The notes beneath the pieces were generated by a model, which had not been told where the DNA came from, made no database searches, and saw nothing but the letters and a program-made list of their open reading frames with translations. This document shows, in pieces, positions 31,111 to 41,800 of a stretch of 64,000 nucleotides of DNA (the stretch's first letter is position 1; each line of letters begins with the position of its first letter). The stretch comes from Bubalus kerabau (Eukaryota; Chordata; Mammalia; Artiodactyla; Bovidae), in the NCBI RefSeq assembly GCF_029407905.1, contig NC_073629.1, positions 55,440,301-55,504,300 on the forward strand. The letters run 5' to 3'. The position numbers were made by a program, and so were the translations under genes.

Positions 31111-32515
31111 AGTTTAATTCCGTTCAGTTTAGTTCAGTTGCTCAATTGTGTCCGACTCTTTGCGAACCTATGAATTGCAGCACGCCAGGCCTCCCTGTCC
31201 ATCCTCAACTCCCGTGGTTCACTCAAACTCACTTCCGTCGAGTCTGTGATGCCATCCAGCCATCTCATCCTCTGTTGTCCCCTTCTCCTCCTGCCACCCA
31301 TCCCTCCCAGCATCAGGGTCTTTTCCAATGAGTCAACTCTTCGCATGAGGTGGCCAAAGTATTGGAATTTCAGCTTTAGCATCAGTACTTCCAATGAACA
31401 CCCAGGACTGATCTCCTTTAGGATGGACTGGTTAGACCTCGCAGTGCAAGGGACTCTCAAGAGTCTTCTCCAACACCACAGTTCAAAAGCATCAATTCTT
31501 TGGTGCTCAGCTTTCTTCACAGTCCAACTCTCACATCCATACATAACCACAGGAAAAACCATAGCCTTGACTAGACAGATCTTTGTTGGCAAAGTAATGT
31601 CTCTGCTTTTGAATATGCTATCTAGGTTAGTCAAAACTTTCCTTCCAAGGAGTAAGCGTCTTTTAATTTCATGGCTGCAAACACCATCTGCAGTGATTTT
31701 GGATCCCAAAAACATAAATTCTGACACTGTTTCCCCATCTGTTTGCCATGAAATGATGGGACCAGATGCCATGATCTTAGTTTTCTGAATGTTGAGCTTT
31801 AAGCTAACTTTTTCACTCTCCTCTTTCACTTTCATCAAGAGGCTTTTTAGTTCCTCTTCACTTTCTGCCATAAGGGTGGTGTCATCTGCATATCTGAGGT
31901 TATTGATATTTCTCCTGGCAATCTTGAGTCCAGCTTGTGCTTCTTCCAGCCCAGCATTTCTCATGATGTACTCTGCATAGAAGTTAAATAAGCAGGGTGA
32001 CAATATACAGCCTTGATGTACTCCTTTTCCTATTTGGAACCAGTCTGTTGTTCCATGTCCAGTTGTAACTGTTGCTTCTTGACCTGCATACAGATTTCTC
32101 AAGAGGCAGGTCAGATGGTCTGGTATTCCCATCTCTTTCAGAATTTTCCACAGTTTATTGTGATCCACACAGTCAAAGGCTTTGGCATAGTCAATAAAGC
32201 AGAAATAGATGTTTTTCTGGAACTCTGTTACTTTTTTGATGATCCAGCGGATGTTGGCAGTTTGATCTCTGTCCTCTGCCTATTCTAAAACCAGCTTGAA
32301 CATCTGGAATTTCACGGTTCACATTTTGCTGAAGCCTGGCTTGGAAATTTTGAGCATTATTTGCTAGCGTGTGAGATGAGTGCAATTGTGTGGTAGTTTG
32401 AGCATTCTTTGGCATTGCCTTTCTTTGGGATTGGAATGAAAACTGACTTTTTCTAGTCCTGTAGAAAACTGCTCAGTTTTCCAAATTTGCTGGCATATTG
32501 AGGGCTGCACTTTCA
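31111..32515 (-). mobile_element. BovB LINE, reversed, with a 344-codon open RT frame
   Basis: Reverse-strand BovB from its 3' tail (31111, AGTTCAGTT-type) up to RT sequence at 32515. The minus-strand frame 32168-31134 is open for 344 codons through the natural C-terminus. It contains the RT signatures VHQGCILSPCLF and the intact catalytic NNLRYADDTTLMAE, then the Zn-knuckle-free BovB tail ending KSRTQLSN. This is the best-preserved BovB frame in the window, but the endonuclease and RT N-terminus are missing. No target duplication is visible. It replaced about 1.5 kb of the host BovB. Confidence 0.9.
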
Positions 32516-32726
32516 GATCATGAACTCCTTATTGCCAAATTCAGGCTGAAATTGAAGACAGTGGAGAAAACCACTAGACCATTCAGGTATGACCTAAATC
32601 AAATCCCTATGACTATACCGTGGAAGTGAGAAATAGATTTAAGGGACTAGATCTGATAGACAGAGTGTCTGATGAACTATGGATGGAGGTTCGTGACATT
32701 GTACAGGAATCAGGAGTCAAGACCAT

Positions 32727-33726
32727 CCCCAAGAAAAAGAAATTTAAAAAAGCAAAATGACTGTCTAAGGAGCCCTTACAAATAGCTGTGAAAAGAAGGG
32801 AAGCAAAAAGCAAAGGAGAAAAGGAAAGACATCCATTTGAATGTAGAGTTCAAAGAATAGCAAGGAGAGATAAGAAAGCCTTCCTCAGCGATCAATGCAA
32901 AGAAATAGAGGGAAACAACAGAATGGGAAAGACTGAAGATCTCTTGAAGAAAATTAGAGATACCAAAGGAACATTTCATACAACGATGGGCTCAATAAAG
33001 GACAGAAATGGTAGGGAACTAACAGAAGCAGAAGATATAAGAAGAGCTGGCAAGAATACACAGAAGAACTGTACAAAAAAGATCTCCACGACCCAGATAA
33101 TCACGTTGGTGTGATCACTCACCTAGAGCCAGACATCCTGGAATGTGAAGTCAAGTGAGCCTTAGGAAGCATGACTACGAACAAAGCTAGTGGAGGTGAT
33201 GGAATTCAAGTTGAGCTATTTGAAATCCCCAAGAAAACGAAATGCAAAAAAGCAAAATATCTGAGGAGGCCTTACAAATAGCTGTGAAAATAAGAGAAAC
33301 GAAAAGCAAAGGGGAAAAGGAAAGATATACCTATTTGAATGCAGAGTTCCAAAGAATATCAAGGAGAGATAAGAAAGCCTTCCTCACTGATCAATGTGAA
33401 GAAATAGAGGGAAACAATAGAATGGGAAAGACTAGAGGTCTCTTCAAGAAAATTAGAGCTACCAAGGGAACGTTTCATGCAAAGATGGGCTCAATGAAAG
33501 ACAGAAATGGTATAGACGTAACAGAAGCAGAAGATATTAAGAAAAGGTGTGACCTTGGCAAGAATACACAGAAAAACTGTACAAAAAAGATCTTCATAAC
33601 CCAGATAACCACGATGGTGTGATTACTCACGTAGAGCCAGACATGCTGGAATGCGAAGTCAAGTGGGCCTTAGGAAACATCACTACGAACAAACCTAGTG
33701 GAGGTGATGGAATTTCAGTTGAGCTG
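32727..33726 (+). repeat. Tandem 500-bp duplication inside BovB
   Basis: Segment 32727-33226 is repeated at 33227-33726 with a period of exactly 500 bp at its start (CCCCAAGAAAA in both) and visible divergence along its length. The joint shares the bases ATCCCCAAGAAAA, which suggests a microhomology-based event. Confidence 0.85.
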
Positions 33727-35470
33727 TTTCAAATGCTAAAAGATGATGCTGTGAAAGTGCTGCACTCAGTATGCCAGCAAATTTGGAAAACTGAGCAGTG
33801 GCCACAGGACTGGAAAAGGTCAGTTTTCCTTCCAATCCCAAAGAAAGTCAATGCCAAAGAATGTTCAAACTACCACACAATTGCACTCATCTCACATGCT
33901 AGCAAAGTAATGCTCAAAATTCTCCAAGCCAGGCTTCAGCAATATGTGAACTGTGAAATTCCAGATGTTCAAGCTGGTTTTAGAATAGGCAGAGGAACCA
34001 GAGATAAAACTGCCAACATCCGCTAGATCATCGAAAAAGCAAGAGAGTTCCAGAAAAACATCTATTTCTGCTTTATTGACTATGCCAAAGCCTTTGACTG
34101 TGTGGATCACAATAAACTGTGGAAAATTCTGAAAGAGATGGGAATAGGAGACCACCTGACCTGTCTCTTGAGAAACCTATATGCAGGTCAGGAAGCAACA
34201 GTTAGAACTGGAGGAACAACAGACTGGTTCCAAATAGGAAAAGGAGTACGTCAAGGCTGTACATTGTCACCCTGCTTATTTAACTTATATGCAGAGTACA
34301 TCATGAGAAATGCTGGGCTGGATGGAGCACAAGCTGGAATCAAAATTGCCTGGAGAAATATCAATAACCTCAGATATGCAGATGAAACCACCCTTATGGC
34401 AGAAAGTGAAGAAGAACTAAAGAGCCTTTTGATGAATGTGAAAGAGGAGAGTGAAAAACGGCTTAAAGTTCAACATTCAGAAAACTAAGATCATGGCATC
34501 TGGTTCCATCACTTCATGGCAAACAGATGAGGAACAGTGGTAACAGTGCCGACTTTATTTTTCTGGGCTCCAAAATCACTGCAGATGGTGATTGCAGCCA
34601 TGAATTTAAAAGATGCTTACTCCTTAGAAGGAAAGTTATGACCAACCTAGACAGCATATTAAAAAGCAGAGATATTACTTTTCCAACAAAGGTCCATCTA
34701 GTCGAGGCTATCATTTTTCCAGTGGTCATGTATGGATGTGAGATTTGGACTATAAAGAAAGCTGAGTGCCAGAGAACTGATGCTTTTGAACTATGGTGTT
34801 GGAGAAGACTCTTGAGAGTCCCTTGGGCAGGAAGAAGATCCAACCTGTCCATCCTAAAGGAAATCAGTCCTGAGTGTTCATTGGAAGCACTGATGTTGAA
34901 ACTGAAACTCCAATCTTTTGCCACCTGATGCGAAGAGCTGACTCATTAGAAAAGACACTGATGCCATGAAGTGAGGGTAGGAGGAGAAGGGGACAACAGA
35001 GGATGAGATAGTTGGATGACATTACCGACTCAACAGACATGAGTTTGAGTAAATTCCGGGGGTTGTTAGACAGGGAGGGCTGTCATGCTCTAGTCCATAG
35101 GGTCGCAAAGAGTCGGACACAACTGAGCGACTGAACTGAACTGAACTGATTCAAGACTCAGCCTCTGTTATGTAACCAAGCTCTTCATCTTGTAGTTCTG
35201 TCTTCTCTGTGTCAGCTTTATCTCCAGCTGCTACCTCTTGGATAAATACATGGCTGCAGCAGTTTATGAGTATCACATGGTGACACTAGGATATCTAGCA
35301 AAAGGGGACACTTTCTTGGAAACTCCAGCAAATGGTATATTGTGTCTTATTGGCTCATTCCTGAACTACTTGCTGAGGCCATGGGAATAGACATGCTAAA
35401 TAACTTAGGCCAATCCAAGGTCAACTCTACATGAACTACATTCAATGTCCCATTGAAAGAAGAGACAGAA

Positions 35471-35926
35471 TGAAAAAGAGAGGAAACGGATGTGAAAATG
35501 TCTCAAGTGACTTAAAACTTTTCACTCCCCATTGCTCTTGACATAATTAGTCTTTTGTTGCTGTTGCTTTGCGATATTGTTTTGTTTTGTTGGTGTCTGG
35601 GGGTTTTAGAAGATCATTCTCTGATGCAAACTCTTCTTGATTGAGGAAAGAATGAGTTCATTACTTAGTCAGGTAAGGGAATCACCCCTGGAGGTCATTT
35701 CTTCTTAGTTACTCAGACTCTCCTCATCAGGGCTTACAGTGCCCTGTATTTCCCTTTTCCTCCCCGAGTCTCATCTTTCTCATCTTTTCCTACTCAAATG
35801 TTCAGTCTTACAGAACTCATGTCAGTGTCTAGGGAGCCCTTTGTTCTCTGTCTTTTAGAAAATGTCATTTCCTAACGTTCAGGCATGGTTAATGTAGTCA
35901 ATCTATTGTGTACTTGTATTTGTGTA
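35471..35926. other. Intergenic, unassigned
   Basis: Unique-looking sequence with no gene or named repeat. Confidence 0.45.
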
Positions 35927-35927
35927 C

Positions 35928-36133
35928 TTGTGTTAGTCACTCAGTCATGTCTGACTCTTTGTGACCCTGTGAACTGTAGCCCTCCAGGCTCCTTTTGCCA
36001 TGGAATTCTCCAGACCAGAATACTGGAGTGGATAGCCATTCTCTTCTCCAGGGGATCGTCCCAACCAGAGATCAAACCCAGGTCTCCTGCATTGATGGTG
36101 GATTCTTCACCGTCTGAGCCACCTGAGAAGCCC
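35928..36133 (-). repeat. Bov-tA SINE
   Basis: Reversed copy: TGTTAGTCACTCAGTCATGT ... CACCGTCTGAGCCACCTGAG, with the tRNA head at the right end. Confidence 0.88.
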
Positions 36134-37480
36134 TAAGATACCTACAAATTCCCAGTTATGTAAGAACTCATTTTGTGACATTATATCATTTAATAATAAG
36201 AGATATGGACTTCACACAGTAAGCAATAATGAATTTTTAAGGATTCTTTCTGGAAGATAAGTTTGCTTATCCAAAAGCCAATAATAATCTACTTTATCCT
36301 TTGACTGTGTCTACTATTGAGGCTAAAAGCCAAAGTATCCAATTCTTCAGCTTCCCTGGAACTAGTCAAAGTGCCTGGAAAGAGCTTCTCTTTGTGGAAA
36401 AAGAAACAAAGTTATCCTGAGGCTTTTTTGTCTTTCTTGTCCTCTTCATCCTTCTACCTTCTTCCTAACTTTCTAGAAGTAAGGTCTGGAGGTACAACAG
36501 CCATCTTGCAGTCAGGCAGCAAATGGCATCATAGTGAAGGCCTACATAATAAGAATTATAGAGCAGAAACATAAAAGAGACAGACCCTGGAAGCAATTCT
36601 GAGTTACTATATCCCCAGAATTTGTAATGCATGAGACAAATGAACCCCTATTTTTAATCCACCAGAATAGCATTTATTTTTTGTTATTTACAGATGAATG
36701 AATTTTACTACCTGAATGAATGAAAATTACTACATGATATAGAAGATATGATACACAGACCAAATTTTTCTTCTAGAATATAAATTGACCTGATGGAAAG
36801 GCCTGGAGGTAGTGAGAGAGAACAATCAGAAGGGTCTTACAGGAAGGAGATAGTGAGGGCCTGAAGGATTTTGTATGAGAGAAAGATATATCATCACAAA
36901 TATTTGTCAAATTCATACAATTTTCCCTATCATTCTTATGATAAAAAGCAATTACATAACCACACAATTAACAAATATTTTAAATCAAAAATTGTTCCCA
37001 AATAAAACAAGTCTTGTTTCAGTTGGATAAACCTGGGTAAAACAAAAACCTCAACCACGTCCCTGAGACATGAGAATTTCATTTTATTGCTGCTCTGAGA
37101 ATACATCTAATTACTCAATCATGCCAATTAAATAGGAACTTCCACCTGCTGACAAACAGCTATCTTGAGATAGATCAGAATAAATTGTAGAAATAATTGG
37201 ATTTTCTAATCAATATTAACTATCATATTATACAGCTGCTTTCTTTTATATTTAATACAGCATCTTTTTCTTATAACATGTAAAACTTGTCATTTGTAGC
37301 AAAATCTCATGGTAAAAAAGATTAATAATTTTGTCCTTTTGTCAATGAGAGTGATTATCCTTTTAAAATCTACCCCTCTCATTATCCATTGGAAGTATAA
37401 ACATCATATATTAGCTTAAAACTTAGATCTATAACTTCTAACACCATAACCTCATTTTCTATGTAAATTACTGACACAAC
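36134..37480. other. Intergenic, A/T-rich, no recognised features
   Basis: No coding signal, RNA gene or repeat that I can name in this 1.3 kb. Confidence 0.5.
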
Positions 37481-37483
37481 TTC

Positions 37484-37610
37484 TGTTTTTTCTTTTTTCA
37501 GCTGTGCTGCATTACATGTGGGATCTTAGTTTCCTGACCAGGGATTGAACCCATACCCTTGGCTGTGAAAGCACCAAGTCCTAACCACTTGACTGCCAGG
37601 GAATTTCCCC
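37484..37610 (-). repeat. CHR-type SINE
   Basis: Reversed: TTTTTTCTTTTTTCAGCTGT, CTGACCAGGGATTGAACCCA, CTTGACTGCCAGGGAATTTC. Confidence 0.8.
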
Positions 37611-37650
37611 CGATGACTTATAACACTACTTTTATAATTATTCTTGAAGC

Positions 37651-37692
37651 ATTCTGCTGAGATATATATATATATATATATCTCAGCAGAAT
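37651..37692. repeat. Perfect 42-bp palindrome at an AT microsatellite
   Basis: The arms ATTCTGCTGAGA and TCTCAGCAGAAT flank (TA)n; the whole 42 bp equals its own reverse complement. A further (AT)n run continues to about 37712. It could extrude as a cruciform. Confidence 0.95.
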
Positions 37693-37839
37693 ATATATAT
37701 ATATATATATATGGAAGAGTACTAAACTCATGAAAACCATTCAGTTTTCTGAAGTCTTTTTTTCTCTGAAACGCCCTGGTGAAACACTGGTCTGCCTGCT
37801 CTACCCTGGGAAGTGAACATTTCTGAAGGAAAGTCTGCA

Positions 37840-38365
37840 CATGACACTTTGCTGGTGGAAGCCCTTCAACGCCACTCAGTCTCACTCAGAATAAAAGCCA
37901 AAATCCTCACTCTGACCTTGGAGCGCTGTAAGACCTGACCCTGCTCTTCCCTAACCTCACCTCCTACCACTCCACCCTCCCCTCCGTGCACTCCTTGCTC
38001 ATCCCTGAACACCGGGCCTACTCCTACTTGGGTCCTCTGTACCCAAGATTCCGTCTGCCTGCATACTTTTTGCCCAGTGTCCACTTGGCTTCTTCCAATC
38101 TTTACTCAAATGTCATCTCAGGAGAACTTATCTGATCTCCATTTAAGATTATAAATCATGGCTCTTCTCATCCCTTTTCCCTGCCTTATTTTTCTCCTTA
38201 GCATTTACTACTATTGAACTTAAAATGTTTCTCTCAATCTATTTATCATTTTTATCCCCTCCTAATTTACATTCCATGAGGCTAAGAATTTTTATTTTTT
38301 TGTTCAAGGCTGTATCTGCAGCACCTAAAGCAGACTCCAACAAAAAGTATCACTGAATAAATGAG
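37840..38365 (+). repeat. L2 LINE 3' region
   Basis: Long, fairly clear L2: AGCCCTTCAACGCCACTCAG, ATGTCATCTCAGGAGAACTT, CTCCTTAGCATTTACTACTA, TCCATGAGGCTAAGAATTTT and CACTGAATAAATGAG at the end. Confidence 0.75.
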
Positions 38366-38703
38366 AATCTGCAATTGAAATTGGCTCTCAGAATACCACT
38401 GTGTTTTGTTTTGTTTTAATATTGATTTGTTTTTAACCTTGGGTCTTTGTTTGGCCCTTGTCCTTCATTTAATAATAGTTTTCTAAAGTGCCAAAGATTG
38501 TTCCTAAAACTGCAGATATGATTAGCCAGGCTTCTGAATCACCTGTGCTGAGGTCCTCAGCTAATCAATTATGTAAGACTCTCTATCTGACATCTGGAAG
38601 CCCAGTCTCAGAATACAGGACTCAAAGTTGCACTTAGTTCCTGGCTCCAAGACAATTAAATTGAATAGAGTAGTGTTCTGCAAGCATTTTTATGTCAGTG
38701 AGT

Positions 38704-38790
38704 ACATATGTACATGTGCATATGCACACACATGTACATGCACACACACATACACACAAATTTGTGTACACACACACACGTATGCAAGTT
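38704..38790. repeat. Alternating purine-pyrimidine (CA/TG) tract
   Basis: Mixed ACATGTGCATATGCACACAC then CACACACACATACACACA. It is compatible with Z-DNA and unstable in length. It gives spurious His/Thr-rich frames. Confidence 0.85.
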
Positions 38791-38848
38791 TGGAATTACA
38801 TCTGTTTTCCTTTGGCCTCACAAATAAATATTTCTAATCAGGGCTTAG

Positions 38849-41800
38849 AAATAAAACCCTATATCCACCAGAGATGCTCGGAGGGCTCAAACCTTGTTTT
38901 GAGCCACAGAGACCCAGAGACCCCACAGAGACTGAGACAGAACTGTGTTTTACTGTCTCCTGCAAAGGTACAGGTCAGCAGTGGACTGCTGCAGTGGCAG
39001 GGGCTCTGGGTGCAGTAGACCTGGGTATGGTATAAGCCCTCTTGGAGAAGGTGGCCATTAAGCCCCACCAGAACTTACACAGGACTGGGAAACAGACTCT
39101 TGGAAGGCATGAACAAAACCTTGTGTGCACCAAGACTCAGGAGAAAAGAGCAGTGACCCTACAAGAGATTGACTCAAGCTTGCCCCTGAGTGTCCAGGAG
39201 TCTCAGGTGGAGGCATGGGCTGGTGATGGCCTGCTGCAGGGTTGGGGGCCCTGAGTGAAGCAGTGTATGCACAGGACCTTTTGAAGGAGGTTGCCATTAT
39301 CTTCATTAACTGCATCATAGTTTGGCCTCAGGTCAAACAACAGGGAGGGAACACAGCCCTCAACAGAGAATTGGATTAAAGATGTACTGAGCATGACCAT
39401 CAGTTCAGTTCAGTTGCGCAGTCCTGTCCAACTCTTTGCCACTCCATGGACTGCAGCATGCCAGGCCTCCTTGTCCATCATAAATCCCGGAGTTTACCAA
39501 ACTCTTGTCCATTGAGTTGGTGATGCCATCCAACCATCTCATCCTCTGTCATTCCATTCTCCTCCTGCCCTCAATCTTTACCAGCATCAGAGTCTTTTCA
39601 ATGAGTCAGCTCTTCACATCAGGTGGCCAAAGTATTGGAGTTTCAGCTTCAACATCATCCCTCCAATGAACACCCAGCACTGACCTCCTTCAGAATGGAC
39701 TGGTTGGATCTCCTTGCGGTCCAAGGGACTCTCAAGAATCTCCTCCAACACCACAGTTCAAAAGCATCAATTCTTCGGTGCTCAGCTTTTTTTACAGTCC
39801 AACTCTCACATCCATATATGACTACTGGAAGAACCATGGCCTTGACTAGATGGACCTTTGTTGGAAAAGTAATGTCTCTGCTTTTTAATATGCTGTTTAG
39901 GTTGGTCATAACTTTCCTTCCAAGGAGTAAGCATCTTTTAATGTCATGGCTTCAATCACCATCTGCAGTGATTTGGGATCCACCAAAAATAAAGTCAGCC
40001 ACTGTTTCTACTGTTTCCTCATCTATTTGCCATGAAGTGATGGAACCGGATGCCATGATTTTAGTTTTCTGAATGTTGGGGTTTTAGCCAACTTTTTCAC
40101 TCTCTTTTCTCACTTTCATCAAGAGGCTCTTTAGTTCCTCTTCACTTTCTGCCATAAGGGTGGTGTCATCTGCATATCTGAGGTTATTGATATTTCTCCA
40201 GCAGTCTTGATTCCAGCTTGTGCTTCATCCAGCCCAGTGTTTCTCATGATGTACTCTGCATAGAAATTAAATAAGCAGGGTGACAATATACAGTACTTCT
40301 TTTCCTATTTGGAACAGGTCTGTTGTTCCATGTCCAGTTCTAACTGTTGCTTCCTGACCTGCATACAGATTTCTCAAGAGGCAAGTCAGGTGAGAAATCA
40401 GAACAAGACCCAGTTTCCCCCTCAGTCAGTCTCTCCCATCAGGAAGTTTCTATAAGCCTCTTATCCTTTTTCATCAGAAGGCAGACAGAATTAAAACCAC
40501 CATCACAGAAAACTAACCAATCGGATCACATTGACCACAGCCTTGGCTAACTCAATGAAACTATGAGCCATGCTGTGTAGGGTCACCCAAGATGGACGTG
40601 TCATGGTTCAGGGTTCTGACAAAATGTGGTCCACTAGAGAAAGAAAGTATTCTTGCCTTGAGAACCCCATGAACAGTATGAAAAGGCAAAAAGATAGGAC
40701 ACTGAAAGATGAACTCCCCAGGTCAGTAGGTGCCAAATATGCTACTGGAGATCAGTGGAGAAATAACTCCAGAAATAATGAAGAGACGGAGCCAAAGCTA
40801 AAACAACACCCAGTTGTGGATGCAACTGGTAATAGAAGAAAGTCCGATGCTGTAAAGAGCAATATTGCATAGGAACTAAAATGTCCATGAATCAAGGCAA
40901 ATTGGAAGTGGTCAAACAGGAGATGGCAAGAGTGAACATCGACATTTTAGGAATCAGCAAACTAAAATGGACTGGAATGGGTGAATTTAACTCAGATGCC
41001 CATCATATCTACTACTGTAGGCAAGAATTCCTTAGAAGAAATGGAGTAGCCATCATAGTCAACAAAACAATTTGAAATGCAATACTTGGATGCAATCTCA
41101 AAAACGACAGAATAATCTCTTTGTTTCCAAGGCAAACCATTCAATATCACAGTAATCCAAGTCTATGCCTCGACCAGTTATGCTGAAGAAGCTGAAGTTG
41201 AACAGTTCTATGAAGACCTACAAGACCTTCTAGAACTAACACCTAAAAAGAATGTCCTTTTCATTATAGGGGACTGGAATGCAAAAGTAGGGAGTCAAGA
41301 GATACTTGGAATAACAGGTAAATTTGGCCTTGCAGAACAAAACAAAGCAGGTCAAAGGCTAACAGAGTTTTGACAAGAGAATGCACTGGTCATAGCAAAT
41401 AACCTCTTCCAACAACACAAGAGAAGACTCTACAAATGGACATCACCAGATGGTCAATACTGAAATCACATTGATTATGTCCTTTGGAGCCAAAGATGGA
41501 GAAGCTCTACTACACAGTCAGTAAAAATAAGACTGAGAGCTGACTGTGGCTCAGATCATGAACTCCTTATTGCCAAATTCAGATTTAAATTGAAGAATGT
41601 AGGGAAAACCACTAGACCGTGCACGTCTGACCTGGAAGTGAGAAATAGATTCAAGGGATTAGACCTGATAGACAGAGTGCCTGAAGAACTATAGACCCAG
41701 GTTTGTGACATTGTACAGGTACAGTGATCAAGACCGTCCCCACGAAAAAGAAATGCAAAAAGGGAAAATGGTTGTCTGAGGAGGCCTTACAAAGAACTGA

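Larger units (their letters stand above)
30750..35147 (+). mobile_element. Rearranged BovB LINE (one insertion, three later or associated changes)
   Basis: Forward BovB bounded by a 12-bp target duplication (30738-30749 and 35148-35159, two mismatches). Parts: 5' region 30750-31110; a reversed BovB at 31111-32515; then the forward element resumes at 32516 in the endonuclease end (GATCATGAACTCC, the SDH motif) and runs to the 3' tail CTGAACTGAACTG. The endonuclease coding region is missing at the nested insertion. A 500-bp segment is duplicated (32727-33226 and 33227-33726). RT is in frames at 33619-34026 and 34102-34488; the catalytic box reads YADE instead of YADD. The C-terminal part is at 34527-34928. 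Non-functional. Confidence 0.88.
30606..35470. repeat. Old interspersed repeat that served as BovB target
   Basis: The left part (30615-30737, CCTGTTGCAAGTGACAGATA) and right part (35160-35470, CTCTGTGTCAGCTTTATCTC) look like two pieces of one ancient repeat separated by the BovB insertion. Its class is not assigned. Confidence 0.4.

Noticed and set aside
31134..32168. 344-codon open frame as a host gene
   Set aside because: It is the BovB reverse transcriptase C-terminal half, with YADD and the standard BovB ending, inside a repeat.
38692..39018. His/Thr-rich 108-codon frame
   Set aside because: Translation of a CA/TG simple repeat followed by BovB 5' sequence.
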